Below, one piece after another: positions 12,371-25,011 of a stretch of DNA of 64,000 nucleotides; position 1 is the stretch's first letter, and each line of letters opens with the position of its first letter. Location: positions 19,763,463-19,827,462 of the forward strand of contig NC_058137.1 of assembly GCF_011075055.1 (NCBI RefSeq), written 5' to 3'. The position numbers and the translations under genes are program-made. Source of the DNA: Mangifera indica. Taxonomy: Eukaryota; Streptophyta; Magnoliopsida; Sapindales; Anacardiaceae. The notes under the pieces are model-generated. The model saw only the letters and a program-made list of their open reading frames with translations. It did not search any database and was not told the origin of the DNA.

Positions 12371-13640
12371 ATTCGTGTTATCGAGTTGCATTTGTGTCAT
12401 GTCAGTTCAGGTTTTGAATTGAAGACCCTAAATCAACTCAAAATATAGTCGTGTCAAAAATTTTGAACACTAAATTGAACCAAAATATTTTAAGGTTGAC
12501 CTAATTTATCCGAATTAACAAAACTATGTAATAAGTAAAGTCGTATCAAAACAAAACATGTAACAATATGATTTGTTACAAAATAACACACTTTGTCAAA
12601 TGTCAAGGAAAAGGAATAACACGACTTATTATAAAATAATACACAAAAAGATATTTTGACATGAAACAACATTTTGTCAAAACAAAATTACTCTATTTCA
12701 AGTTACTACTAATAGTTTATTTATTATTTTTTTGTATGATCAATTGTAGAGATAAAAATAGAATATCATAATCAAGAACTCAAATAAGTCTATAATTTCA
12801 ACTTTAAAATAATGTAATTGACAATTAATAAGATTAATAATTACTTGTCAAATATTTAAGAAATTTAATTTTCATTCCATATAATGAATGTGACTATTAT
12901 AAATGTTAAAACCCTTAACAAGAATATGGATATAACACACCAAATAATAAGTTCAATTTAGTGGTACCTCTAACAAACCAAAAAAAAAAAAAAAAAAACT
13001 GCAAATAGTTTTTTACAAATTTACCGAAAAGAGTTATTAATTTAGAATCAATTTTTTTAGTAGAAGATGATAAAATTCAATCAAAAGGCCTAAGACTAGC
13101 TCCTCCAAGTAGACATTCAGAATTTACCCCAAAAAAGTAGATATCCAACTAACTTGTACAATGTTTCAAGAAGTCATGCATGAATGATGTAGATTTGGTG
13201 TTTAGTGATGCAATATCAATTTATTTGTTGATTTGAATTAGAGAATAAGGATTCTATAGATTGAAATTTTTTCAGTCAATTAAAGAAAATAAAGGATATT
13301 TGAGATTTTTTTTCTTGATATCATGTTATGCAATATTTTATTCAAAATCTTTGGATTAATTTGAATTGGCTTTGTGTTAACTCAAACTCGATCTGATTTT
13401 TTAATGGTCAACCTTAACCTGACTCGAACTACTTTTCATATCAAATATTATAATCTTAATCCGATTTTTTTATATTATGTCATGTTGGGTTAATAAGCAA
13501 TATCAAATTTTACTAGATCTATTAATAATAGACAAAAAAATAATTAGGTATGTTTGCTTTTATGTTTTTTATTAATTTTAACATACTAACATACTTTATT
13601 TATATGTTTGTAACATTTTCATTTGTAAATAGCTTCATGG
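12371..13640. other. AT-rich repeat region, possible non-autonomous element
   Basis: Left part has TTATCGAGTTGCATTTGTGT and similar words reminiscent of dispersed plant repeats rich in CGTGTCG. The 12-mer TTAAGGTTGACC at about 12490 recurs inverted at about 13405. A poly-A run lies at 12980-12998. No coding content. Confidence 0.4.
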
Positions 13641-14390
13641 TGGAATAGTTATGGTAGACAAGGGTATTTTGAGTAAATGGCATGGTATGCACTAGAACCT
13701 ATCTTGTCAGATTTTCTAACCATTTGTTGGACGTTGTTCGTCAATGACTTTGATCAGTCCATCTTGTGCCCATCGGAATCCACCCCAACAAAATCTACCT
13801 TTATTGGTTTTGCCCTTTTTTTCATAGGTTTCCTTGTTCCACTGACTTTCACCTCCGTTGCTCACGTTGACTATCTTAACCATCGCTAGCCTTTCTCCAT
13901 TGTTGACCTCCTTGCCACTGTCCTAATTGTTCAATGTCCAATCATTAGTTTGTTCTTTCTCTACCATTTCATCTGTATGAAGTGTGGTTTGTGTTGATTG
14001 AAGATTGTAAATTTTTTATTGTTGTTTGGAGCTGTCATTCTGAGTAATGTTATGGATTTTTGGAGTGTTGTTTGGTGAATTTTGGGATTGGTCTATGAAC
14101 GGAAGCTTTTGCTTGAAGTAACCATATGCCACCTAGTTACTGAAATTCCATTGTGCGTGCACATGACCTCTGTAACTAGCTTTTTTTGTGCCATCTTACC
14201 GTCGATTCCACAACACTTTCATCCTACAGCCTGACATATCTTCCATCACTGCCCATTTTGCTCATTAAACTAAATTACTATTAATCAATTTTGTCCAGCT
14301 CATACACCTCAACCCCCTTTCATTTACCCACAAGCCAACCATCCAGCATACTAGCCACCTATTTTCCATCACTCAGCCTCATCATCATCC
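13641..14390 (+). other. possible LINE 5' untranslated region
   Basis: More C-rich than its surroundings and lying directly before the first LINE ORF. A 70-codon open stretch at 13677-13889 matches nothing I know. Assignment to the LINE leader rests only on position and composition. Confidence 0.35.
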
Positions 14391-15400
14391 ATGGCAAACT
14401 CTAAGCCACTTGCCACCATAGCTGCCATCTAGCTTACTAAAACACCTATCATTACTACAAAAGGCAAAATGCCTATAACTATAGGAAATGTGAGTTCGAT
14501 GCTCGCTTGAGGATCATGGGCAAATAGAGTAGAGTTACAAACTCTAGCATAAGGTTTATTTTAGAAATAGTGAAACAAAATTTTGAAATAATAGACTCTA
14601 GATTTTGGATGATGTGTTTGATGATAGTACCACTGACTAGAATAGGTGCATTATAGAGTTTTTTCCTGGTTACAAGAAGCCTTTTTATGTAGCTCAATCC
14701 ATTGCTACCAAAACATGGAAAGATCTTGGACTTGAGGGTGTAATGTCTACGGATATTGGCTTTTTGATATTTAGGTTTCGAGATGAGGATTGTGTTCTTT
14801 TAATCCTAGAGAAAAGGGTCTTAGATGTTTGGTAGCAAAAACATCCTCTAGCAATAACATGTGCATTTCATTTTCAATTAGAATTATGTCTTAAGGGTTC
14901 TTGTATGGATTAGGCTCCATGGTTTGCCTTTTTCTTTATGGATAGCTAAGGACCTAAGCATGACTTTTAACATGGTGGATTACCCTTTATTATGCAACAA
15001 GATGACATATGAGTGCACAAGATTATCTTATCTTATTCTCAGGTTTATGTTGAATTAGATAATGTGACTATTCTTATTCGTGAGTTTGAATTATAATATG
15101 GGCTTTTTTGAAATCCTATTAAAGTGAGGGTAGAATATGAATGAAAGCCTAAATGGTGTGATAAGAATGTTGTATTTGGCATAATTACCAAGCTAAAGAA
15201 AGTGAAATGGCTAAGGAACCCAATAGGGACTTTATAAAAGATTCATCTAGCTTTTTAGAGGATAAAAGGAAAACTGTTAGTATAGGCTTACAAAAGAATG
15301 AAAGGACATCTAACTCAGACCTTGACACTCTAATAGCCATTGAAGAGGATTAAGATCATATTTTAGGTATTGGTGATTGGGTGTTACACCAATCAATGTC
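14391..15400 (+). pseudogene. LINE ORF1 remnant (DUF4283, zinc knuckle)
   Basis: A start codon at 14391 (MANSKPL) is plausible for ORF1. The DUF4283 block is clear at about 14640-14840 (FPGYKKPF, TWKDLGLEGVMSTD, FLIFRF) and continues with frame changes through a WVRLHGLPFPLW-like segment at about 14910 to VYVELDNVTILI at about 15040. A degenerate zinc knuckle sits at 15126-15190 (EYE-stop-KPKWCDK); the second Cys and the His are lost through small indels. The protein would coat LINE RNA. Many stops. Confidence 0.82.
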
Positions 15401-15599
15401 CTTGTTAGCGACTAGCAGTAGAGATCCCTTGCTAGCTAATTGATATGTTATGCTTAGTTCTAAGGTTATTGCTCATTCTCCTATTGCATCTCGGACTAGA
15501 GGAAAGGGCAAGAGGGGCGTTGGGCTTTGGCCCTAAAGATAGTTTGATGGTTGACTTTATTCCATTTCAATATGATAGGGAGTTAAAATATTAAAGGAT

Positions 15600-16290
15600 T
15601 TAATGGCTTCCTAAAACAGAGAGTGGTGAAGAATTGGATTTCTAATTTCTTTTAAGGTTTGATTCATTTGTTGGAGACTAACGTAAAGTTATTGCATCTG
15701 GATTTTGTGGTGTTAGCAATATGCCCTTCATGGAGGTATTTGTCTAATGCTTCAAACTCTATGGTGCATCAAATATTAATTTGTTGGGATCTTACCATAT
15801 ACAGTATTAGCGACATTTAGATATCTCTATAGCAAATTATTTGTGGGGTAACCAAGCTATCTAATAGGTCTCTTTTCACTGTCACTTTTATCTATGGTTT
15901 TTCTAACCTGGGTAATCAGTGACAATTATGTGATTTGCCCCAAACTCAGTTTTAGGTGCTTCAGTCCCCACCATGGCTTATTATAGGGGATTTTAATATT
16001 ATTCTCCAATCTTCTGATATAGTAAAGGGTGGCACTAGGTTGCACTCGTATATGAATGATTTTGGGTGGTATGTATATGATTCATAGCTAGTTAGGGTGT
16101 CTTATGCAAGGTTGAGGTATACTTGGCATAATGGTCGACAAAGGGATAATGTCATACTTAGGAAGCTTGACTGGGTATTTTGTAGCTCCTCATGGTTAAC
16201 AATATGGCCAAGTACAATGTTAGAGTTTTTGATTAGTAATGTTTCTAATCATAGTGTTATAATGGTTCGATTTGGGCTTCTATAAGAAAG
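15600..16290 (+). pseudogene. LINE ORF2 endonuclease (EEP fold) remnant
   Basis: Endonuclease/exonuclease/phosphatase domain that nicks target DNA. Readable blocks: LLETNVKLL at about 15675 (normally LLETKV, with the catalytic Glu), then IIGDFNIIL at about 15980, then YTWHNGRQ at 16120, LRKLDWVF at 16160 and SNHSVIMVRFGLL at 16240. The last block is normally SDHSP; the catalytic Asp is Asn here. Several stops occur before 16097; the last 60 codons are open. Confidence 0.87.
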
Positions 16291-16513
16291 GGCAACCTTC
16301 TAATGTCTCTTACCATTTTTCCTTATCAAGAGATGAGAGAGTTTCTTTTATAGTTTTAGGTGCTTCAACATCTTGATGAGTGATAATAAAAACCTCATTT
16401 TCAATTTTAAAATGTTACTTATGTAGTTTTGGATAACCATTCCTATGCAATTAAAGATCATTGCTCCTACTATTTAAAATAAGATGGAGCTCTATCTTAT
16501 TGCTCTCACATGG

Positions 16514-17480
16514 TTAAGATGGATAAAACAAGTTCTCATTGTTTCCACTATCTAAAACAGGCAAAGGTACTACCTTATAGGACTCATTTATTTGTTGTTG
16601 ATATGTACATATTCCCCATTCTTTTTCCATCTCATATAGATGAATACCTTTATTAGTATCACTCTTATTAGGACAAACATATTTTATGAATGTAATATCT
16701 CTTGATTTAATTTTAGTTAATTTTCTATTGGAATCCTCCTCAATCAACACATACCCTTTAAAATGTTTAGAGTATCTTATAAAGATATATTTCTTTCCAC
16801 TTGGTCCCAATTTTCCAAACTTATAGGAAGAGTTATAGATAAATGTAGCTAACCTCTAAAATTGTAATTGATTTAAATTAGGTTTTCTACCTATCTATAA
16901 CTTATAAAAAGTGGAAGTAACCGATTTAGAAAGTGTTCAATTAAGTATATAGGTAGCAATTAATAGTGCATCACCCCAAAATTGTATTGGAAGATTTGCT
17001 TACGCCATCATCAACCTAACCATTTCCAATAAAGTTTTATTTCTCTTTTTCGCTATACCATTCTATTGCAGAGTTCTCAGAATTGTTAATTGTTTTATTA
17101 TTCTTTATTTATCACATAGTTCCTTGAACTCTATAGATAAATATTCACGACCTCAGTCAGTTTTTAAAGCTTTTATTTATTTTTTGTTTAATTGATTTTC
17201 AACCTCATTTATATAATGTCTAAAACAATCTATTGCTTCTAATTTATAAGAGATCAAGTAGATATGACTGAATCGAGTATAGTCATCTATAAAAGTAGTT
17301 AAATATAAAACATCATATCTTGCCTTAACATTCATAAGAACACATATGTTTGAGTGATAAATTGCAAAGGAAGTTCAACTGTTATAGCTTTGCCAAATAG
17401 TTTTCTAATAGTTTTTCCAACTAAACAATGCTCACATATAGACATTTCAAGTTTTGTGATAGGTTTTAATAAACCTTTAT
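16514..17480 (-). pseudogene. copia integrase remnant
   Basis: Minus-strand phrases CEHCLVGKTIRKLFGKAI near 17440 (end of the HHCC zinc site and start of the core) through to the C-terminal block at 16810-16514 (GPSGKKYIFIRYSKHFKGYV, normally GPRGKKCIFIRYSEHSKGYV). The first part is full of stops; the last 98 codons are open. Homology then stops, which marks the deletion edge of the element. Confidence 0.87.
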
Positions 17481-17865
17481 AGGTCAATCTATTCATTCTT
17501 TCTTAGCCAATGTGTCTTAATCTAGTATGTCATGTATTTACATTTACATTCATGCTTTTAGGAGTAACAAATATAGAAAAGCTAACATTGCCATCATTAT
17601 CATAATAAAGGTTGTCTAGCACCATAAAATCATTTGCTAAATAACCAAATCCATAAAAAACAATACCATTGTAAATTTTAACCATATTCTCAAAGAAATT
17701 CAAATTATATCGTAGTTAAAGAAGAACAAGAATTAAGATGAAATTTTGTCAAATGTTTGGAGCATATAAAACTTCATTCAGATATAAAGTTTGACCATCT
17801 CGTAAAACTAATTTGTATGTGTTTAACCCTTTTACTACAACCTTTGTGTTATTACCTACATAAAT

Positions 17866-18111
17866 CTATCTCATCTCTTTTGAAATTTGATGAAATTTCA
17901 CAAAAACTCCTCTATTATGAGCTACATGGTTTGTGGCTCCTAAGTTTACAGTCCATATAGGATGAGATTCAGTTAATAGGACAGTAATAGAAACATAACT
18001 TTCATAGCTTAAGGTAGAATGAGATAATACTTTTCTTGGCTCTATGCATTCATGGACAAAATGACCTTTCTTGCCACAACTGTAACATGTCATCTTGGTT
18101 TTTTCCAACAC
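17866..18111 (-). pseudogene. copia zinc knuckle and protease start
   Basis: An open stretch of 81 codons. CYSCGKKGHFVHEC is a perfect CX2CX4HX4C zinc knuckle, the nucleocapsid part of gag. It is followed by WTVNLGATNHVA, in which the protease active site DSGA is changed to NLGA, so the aspartic protease is dead. Confidence 0.92.
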
Positions 18112-18440
18112 CTTTATCTCTCTTTCATTTGAATTGGTCTTGTTCTTAGGGCCTTGTACAATCTCTTTCCTTTTCTTATACTTGTGTCACATATATTTGA
18201 GACTAGAAAACCTCTTTAAACTAGACTTTGTAACGTGTGCATAAATGTTTAGTCTAGTTGCCTCAAAACACTTATCCTCTAGCTCAATGTTGCAAGCAAT
18301 GTTAGAAAAGGTTCTTATGTTCTTATTTGAGTCATATTCACCTTCATATGCTCCTAATTATCATGAAAAGATCGTACTATTACATGAACTTGTTGTTCAT
18401 CTATCAAATCATGCCCATCTTGTAAAGTTTTCAAAGTGCA
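18112..18440 (-). pseudogene. copia gag, second part
   Basis: Phrases DLIDEQQVHVIVRSF and EHMKVNMTQ correspond to the LTDEQQVQAVIRSLP and MKVNMTH region of copia gag. It continues the gag that begins at 20131 and is cut off from it by about 1.2 kb of inserted DNA. Frameshifted. Confidence 0.8.
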
Positions 18441-19670
18441 AATAACTAGCAGTGCAGTAAAATTTAAAATTGAAAACAATCTTGAAAACCTTAGTTAGGA
18501 TACCCATTTTAACCATAATATTCATGAAACATGTAAAAACACTCATATGATGTTTTAGATTTTATAACTACATTGGTGGCTCCTTCAAAACTTCACTTGG
18601 CTTGAGACAAAACATTATCCAATCCTCATAAGGTGACACCTTGGTATCCATGCGAAGTGCAAACACTAAAATAGAAAATGCAAGAGAAGAGGTTACTAGG
18701 CCACTTTGGCTAAATGGATATGTTCATAGAAAAAGAGAAATAAAGAGAGTACGACGAGGGTTCTATGGTTTTTGGTTTGTCTCAATATTGCTAACTCATA
18801 CTTAATTTATATGTGTAAGTGTTTGAGCACAATTGGAATTTTAACCAAAAATAGCACTCATCAACACAAATGCATGATTGGCATGTAAAATGCATAGCTG
18901 ACATTCTACCAAACCATTTGCATATTCGATATCACATGTTTGTGTCAACTGATATGGCCAAAAGCTTACACTATTGAAACCATATAGATGTGCTGATCAG
19001 CATAGCTTTATCTTCATAGTTTTGATCGACATCATGCATATGTATCATTGACACCATCTTACCAAGTGCACGATCGATTTATTAAGGTGCATAGCTATGT
19101 ACTCAGTCAAGACATAGTTAACGAGGTCCTCTCAACCCTAAACGACAAACTCAATCTATTTGCAATCTGTCTCTTAACCCTAAACACTAAGTTTGTTAAC
19201 AAACAATTCACATCTCTAAGTTTGATTCAACTCTTTTATGCATGTGGCTCATAAGCTCTCTATCAAGTCGATAGTATTCATATTCAGATTGAATTTAAAC
19301 ACAAACCAAGATTAGCTTTTAGCAAAACATCATAACTACCTGGACAATAAAGTATTAGTAGATTATCACCACTTTTAGTAAGGTTGCTCAATACTATGAT
19401 AATTTCAATATCATTACATGTGTCCTTATTCATTACAATGTCAAGATCACAGATATTTCTAGAATGACCACTTAATATGCATATAAGGTTCCTATGATCA
19501 ATCGTTTGATCCCTTTGACATAGTTCTACCAATCTAAGGGTATTTTATTGCATTATCATATAATTAAACACATATGAATAGAATAATAATAAATCCTTGT
19601 ATTAATGATTAATATAAAATTATATTCACAAATGTCAAATACAATTGACTTTAGGACACTTACCCTAACA
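18441..19670 (-). repeat. copia-type LTR inserted into gag, plus unassigned DNA
   Basis: At 19670 the gag frame is broken by TGTTAGGGTAAGTGTCCT (minus strand), an LTR start. About 400 bp from there align with the copia LTR at 7893-8757. The left part (18441-19260) is not clearly LTR and I could not place it; an open 68-codon stretch at 19048-19254 matches nothing known. No convincing target-site duplication was found. Confidence 0.6.
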
Positions 19671-20131
19671 TATTTGACTTTAGCTCTACTATAATATTTG
19701 ACATATCTTTAAGATGTTTCATCGATTTATTAAGGACCTTTTTTGTATTTGTCAAATTTGATGGTTAACTACCTCAGTTTGGAGACAATAGTTCCTCCAA
19801 ACTTTTCTTTCAGAACCATCCACATGGTATATGTAGTAGGGTATTACATGTATTCATATACCAGATCATTATTCATAGAGCTAATTAAGATACCATACGT
19901 AGTGGAGTTTTTCTTCTTCCATGTGTCATATGCATCCATATCACATCTATGTTAAGCATTGTTTGGGTTTTGCCCTTCGACTAGTTGTGGCTCTTCCATA
20001 ACCTAATTTATGGCCTTTAAGGCCTTTTACTCATCTAGGACATAATATATCTTTAGACGTCATATATTATAGTTATCTCTATTCAGTTTTTCACCTTTAT
20101 TCAAATTAGCTATGATATTTTCAAAAGCCAT
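19671..20131 (-). pseudogene. copia gag, first part
   Basis: Starts with an ATG at 20131 and reads MAFENIIANLNKGEKLNRDN, the conserved opening of this gag group, then SSMNNDLVYEY, KEKFGGTIVSKLR and IKFDKYKK. At least eight stops occur. The frame ends at the LTR insertion point at 19670. Confidence 0.87.
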
Positions 20132-21957
20132 GGTTAACTAGACTATAAAGAAATATCAAATGTAACATTAGCTAATGCAATTATGTACACATCAAGTGTC
20201 ATAATTGTGCATTAAAATTTAAAAAAATCTCGCATAAGACTCAGAATCAAAAGTTTATTATGTTCTTAATCATCTTTTATCATTTAAATGTGATATTTCA
20301 AAAATTTTAATCCAATTGCACCAATATTAATTCTAAATGAAAATTTCATTAAATCCTATCAATCTCAAAATTTTCACATACAACATTTAACTTTACTATG
20401 ACTAGGCCTATTTTTAGTACAACTCTTATTTCTACAACTCTTATTTCTAGGCCTATAGTTATTGAAATGAGGTATTCTATATGTCAATTGTTCTTTATAT
20501 TTATTGTTTGTTCTCTATTCGGTATTAAGAAAGACCTTTTCATTATCACATAGAACTATTCGAGTCACTTTATCCATGATAAAATTTTTATATTGTTTAC
20601 AATAGTCTACATGCCTCACATTTTGTTAATTTAGGAATAATGATAAAGTAGTGGATTTTCTCACATTTATTATAATGTGTCTCTTTTCAATAAGTCGTAA
20701 TCCATCCACATAATCCCAAAAACTCTTTATATTTTTATCTTGAACAAGATAATATATCACAACAATCGAATAGTCAGATATAGGCATAAGTAAATCATAT
20801 ATCATTACTTTTTTGGTTAAATATATACGACGTACGTTTAAGTCTAAATATCTATGATTTATAGTCTCAACATGCATCATTAAACTGCCAAATGGTCTTA
20901 TCTTATATTTTAGGTAATGCTCCTTAGTCAAGATATTTGTCCTTATATGATAATGCAAGAAATTGTGGACAATAATAAATCATATATTCATAACAACACA
21001 AGCGTAACAAGGTGATATGTTATCTAGCATTACATAATTAAAAAAATTGTATTGCATAAGTCAAAACATGTGCCAAGAAACACTATTACATCTTTGCATG
21101 AGCCAAAATGAGGTCACACACGCTTTCATATGCCATATGACCTACTAGATTTGTGTTCACGCATTGATTTGATCATTAACATGTTTTCATGTGCCGACAA
21201 CAGGTTTTACATGTTCCCACGCATTGAAACAATAACCCACATGCCATCATATATTGAAGCAATGTCCTTACACACTGTCACATGCTAGACTAGTGTCCCA
21301 AGTGTTGTTATGCGTTGAGATAACACCTGAAGCATCAACACAACCAACAACATGCCTCAAGTGCTAGTAGGTATAGATCAGGTCTGGTTTTGAGTTCACC
21401 TAACCTATTTACCTGATTAGGTTAGACTATTGACTGTTGACTAGTCAACTAACCTAGTGGGTGTTGATCAGTTTAAATCACCTAGTTAACCAAATTGGTT
21501 GACCTGCTGATCCCCAAGTATGGACTACCCATTAGCCAAATTGGTTGGGTTATCCTAACTTGATTTTAACATGACAAAAGCCAAAAAACCCTTAAAAAGT
21601 CACTATTCAATTGGTCAATTCCAATTAGAAACCATAGGGCTTTTGATCAAAGCATATTTGCGGTTCACCTCAATGCAATTTCCAACGTCAACGTCATCAA
21701 GAATTGACAAAATTGGGGATGAAACTCATTGTAGTTTCAATCCCTTTTCATCAATTCCAGCCAAAATATGATTCAATTTCATGATCAATTCATGCAACAC
21801 AAATTTAGGATCATCTTAACATGTTTCTATGTCTCAATTTCAGGTAATTTTGCTCAAATCAATCTGAACCCAAAATTTGAATTTCAACAACTATTAACAC
21901 ACAAAACAAAGAGTTCTAGATTATTAATCCTACATAATTATAGTCATAAAAACTTAA
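20132..21957 (-). other. copia A leader (untranslated) region
   Basis: Lies between the primer-binding site and the gag ATG. Aligns with the leader of copia B at 46750-48050, for example the AAAGCCCTATGG word at about 21635 and the ACAAAATGTGAGGCATG-like block near 20610. The 110-codon open stretch at 20626-20958 has no recognisable domain and sits inside this shared leader; I do not call it a gene. Confidence 0.65.
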
Positions 21958-21969
21958 GCTCTAATACTA
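21958..21969 (-). other. primer-binding site of copia A
   Basis: Minus strand TAGTATTAGAGC, two substitutions from TGGTATCAGAGC, placed next to the LTR end CTTACA. Confidence 0.72.
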
Positions 21970-21970
21970 A

Positions 21971-22470
21971 TGTAAGGAATCTCACAAATTCTATAAATTA
22001 ATTGGAATTATAGTAAACACATACTCGGATTGTTTCTTGTTTCGAATTGAAAGCAATTCGAAGCATAATCAATTAATTTTCACAATACGCTTTTGCCTTT
22101 GTACTACGTTGATCTGATTCAAGAGTTCTGTGAAATAGTTAAGCGTATTTTGGGTTTTGGGAAGAGTTTTTTTTTGCTTTCTATATTTTTGGCATTGACT
22201 GTTTAATGTGACAATTTTGGGACATGAAATATATGTCCAACTGCCACCTCAATTGCCCAATTGCTTTCAGCTCTCCCATTCAATAGTCATAGGTAGTTAT
22301 TGTAATATAAGCCAGATTAATCCGTCATAGATAGACCCAGGCTCAACAGTTCTCAATAAAAGGATTAAGTCATCTTGCGAGAGAAACACTTTGGTTGTGT
22401 TTAATAGCCTAACGAAGCAGGGTTAAACTTCTTCCACATGGAGTCATCAATAAGAGTGTTTTGTTGACAA
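21971..22470 (-). repeat. 5' LTR of copia A (outer edge uncertain)
   Basis: Ends at CTTACA next to the primer-binding site. A block with GGCAGTTGGACATATATTT resembles GACAGTTGGACCTCTATTT in the copia B LTR at about 46430. The outer start could not be fixed because the 3' LTR is missing. Confidence 0.5.
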
Positions 22471-23160
22471 TTTGACAAAAGAAAATTATCTGTGTTGGAA
22501 ACGAAATAGCTTTTCGGGAGTATCAAATTGTTGATGGTTAAAATTCCACCAATGAGAAGCAAGATTAGTGGTGTGTGATCTTATGCAAGCAAATCGCAAT
22601 TAACCAAAAGTTTTAAAATTAGTTCAACTTGCTACCTGAAGCCTATATCTACTGTTTTATTATTGAATTTTATACTTAAAATTTGGCAGTAATGGTATGG
22701 AAATATAGTTTTTAATCATTTTATGTTTGTACAATTTTATATTTATAAAACAAATAAAATCGAACATCAGTATAATTATATAAAAAGATATATTTAGATT
22801 ATAATACATCAAATCAAGAGATCTAAAAAAATCTAATTATTTTGTTATCTTATTGAAATAAGATATATTTGTGTTATCATATAATAATAGAAGATAAAAA
22901 TAGAATATAATCTTGTAATAATAAGATATAATAATAGAATATTCAAAAGATTATTAAAACAATTAAAATTTTTAAAGTGACTTCTTATTGTTTATAGATT
23001 TCAAGGCTTTAATCTATACCTCAAATCGACCTACACATAGATGATATGTTTAATCATTGTAAACTAAATATATAGTTAGTCATTTCTTTTTTGTGTAATT
23101 CTCGTACATTTTGCTAAAGAGAAATGTGACCACATAACAGTTGCCATGATTAAGGCACAA
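22471..23160. other. unassigned AT-rich DNA
   Basis: Very AT-rich from about 22740 to 22980, with many short ATAATA words. No domains seen. Confidence 0.4.
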
Positions 23161-23408
23161 GCCTTCACAACTCTGATAGCATTTAAAATATCTAGTGAGA
23201 ATTAGAAGTTTTAAGAAAAATACTCTTTGAAAATATCTTCTGGAGATTTTTTATTAACGAACTTACAACGTTTCAATAACTGCTTATGATACATTGTAAA
23301 CCAAGCAGTTATCTGACAGCTAACTGATGCTTTTTTGTACTTAACTAATAGCTTGTAGTATAACTGACAATGGTCTGCATTACAATCAACAACTGTATGT
23401 GTATTACA
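23161..23408 (-). repeat. short LTR with primer-binding site (TRIM-like remnant)
   Basis: Minus strand TGCTATCAGAGTTGTGAAGG at 23181-23162 resembles a Met-tRNA primer-binding site. It is preceded by about 225 bp that opens TGTAATACACATACAG at 23408 and contains GTTAGCTGTCAGATAACTGC, words found in short copia LTRs. A short open segment follows the site (ATG at 23144). No second LTR was found. Confidence 0.45.
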
Positions 23409-24904
23409 AATTGTGAGTAGCAAATAGGCAGGTGGGCTAGGTTCAAGCTAAGCGAAAATGGGTGTGAGTCAAATGAGTCAATTTATACGGATAATAATTT
23501 TTTAAAATTTGTACACAATCTCATAAGTATGAGTTATCTATTATTATTTTTTTCATTTTTTTATTATTTTTTTAATAACAAAAAACTTTATTTAAACTAA
23601 ATCGTTTTTTTAAATAGAACTAATTTTATCGAATAAATTAAATTTTGAATTTATTAGCCAATCTTATAATCACTAAATTAAATAAATTAAGAGTTTGATT
23701 ATATCATTAAAGAAAATTACTTCCCTTTTGTTCTTATCATTTTAATATTTGTTTTTATCATTTTAATATAATCATTTTATAACAGACTTCTATCTTTTTA
23801 AGTATATCAATGAAGTACAAAAAGAATAATAATCTTTCAACATTTTCTCTTCAAGTACTCCATAGAGATGATAATTATTCAATAAACAAATGGAATCTAC
23901 CTCAACTTATAATAATACTTTTTATAGATTTGATAAATTTATCATTGGACGTGAACTGAACAACCATAACAAAATATCTAATGCTCAAATTCTTGGAGTT
24001 TGTTTTCAGCATGACAAAGTTTCTCTTTTAAGTGCTCCTAAAACTCAAGAAACAGAGAGTAAAATGGTCGCCTACGAGCATGTGACCGTGAATCAAGTTC
24101 AAATGAAATGCGGCTTTATATGAATATAATAATTTGTTTTAAATTTATTTTTGTGGTGGCAGGGTGGGTGGTGTGCTTTTTGCCCATAATATTAATTTTA
24201 TTATATATTAAAAGTATAAACACATAATTTTATTATAATATTAATAGTTTGATTTGAAGAATAATCAATAAATCACAGTAGTGAAAATTGAAAATCAACA
24301 TTTGTTTCAATTATGATACTAGAGTGATTGAAACTAGCAATTTTTTAATTGAATTTATTTTATTGATTTAATTTAAAAGTAAATTTAAGTTTATTTCATG
24401 TAAAGAAAAGAGAGGATTGAGAAATTCATATTTGTTGTATGGTAAGTTTATTATTGAAGAGGAAAAAGAAGATGAGTAGGAAAGAAATAACTCATTATCT
24501 TTGAGAGTATACTTTATCTACCGATAAAAATTTATTATCTATGGGTATAAGTCCAACAAGAATAGATCTAAAAACCTAAAATCTATATCCCGTTTTTAAA
24601 TGGGTGTCTTTGGATAACCTACCTATTTTGTCAGGTGTAAAATGAGGGCTTCAAGTAGCATTTTCTGTTCCATCCATGGGGCTTTAATTAAGTATTGTAA
24701 CCTGTCATTCACAAGAAATTCAAGTGTTTTTCTCTTTTCCAGGTTTGAAATCAGTGTGCTTATAATTTTTTTTCTTCTATTCAAACAGCTTGGGAGAAAT
24801 AGATCGGTCCCCAGTGTGGCCTCCTGATAAACAAACATTTCTAATAAGAACAATGTACAAATTTTTTTAGTTATAAGTTAATATGAAACTATTTATAATA
24901 AAAT
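23409..24904. other. unassigned AT-rich DNA
   Basis: Contains two stretches with GGGTG-rich words (23425-23500 and 24150-24180) that look like ends of dispersed repeats, similar to 26220-26360. Open stretches at 23890-24123 (plus) and 24853-24623 (minus) have no recognisable domain. Confidence 0.4.
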
Positions 24905-25011
24905 TAAGAATATAAATAATAATATATCATTATATAATTAGATAATTTTAAATTAAAAATAAAAATAAATAATAAATAATATATTTATATATAAATTTAT
25001 ATTCTTATTTG
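24905..25011. repeat. AT-rich inverted repeat (MITE-like)
   Basis: AAGAATATAAATAATAATAT near the left end pairs with ATATAAATTTATATTCTT near the right end. Almost pure A and T between the arms. Confidence 0.45.

Larger units (their letters stand above)
14391..16350 (+). mobile_element. L1-type LINE, 3'-truncated and degenerate
   Basis: ORF1 (RNA-binding DUF4283 domain plus zinc knuckle) is followed by the apurinic endonuclease of ORF2. Homology stops at about 16350; no reverse transcriptase is present. Loss of the 3' part is unusual for LINEs, which normally lose 5' sequence, so a later deletion or the copia at 16510 probably removed it. Confidence 0.85.
16510..22470 (-). mobile_element. Ty1/copia retrotransposon A, 3'-truncated
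   Basis: Reading right to left: LTR, primer-binding site (21969-21958), a long leader, gag starting at 20131, zinc knuckle, protease and integrase. Homology ends at about 16510 just after integrase; reverse transcriptase, RNase H and the 3' LTR are gone. Integrase before RT is diagnostic for copia. Gag is interrupted between about 18440 and 19670 by other repeat DNA. The leader is shared with the inverted relative at 46737-48058. Confidence 0.88.

Noticed and set aside
12371..13510. Complete inverted-repeat DNA transposon
   Set aside because: Only a 12-base inverted match and general wording support it; ends and target duplication were not found.
13677..13889. Hydrophobic 70-codon open stretch as a membrane protein
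   Set aside because: Short, no conserved features, and located in the probable LINE leader.
20626..20958. 110-codon open stretch on the minus strand as a gene
   Set aside because: Sits in the copia A leader and shares sequence with the copia B leader, where the frame is not kept.
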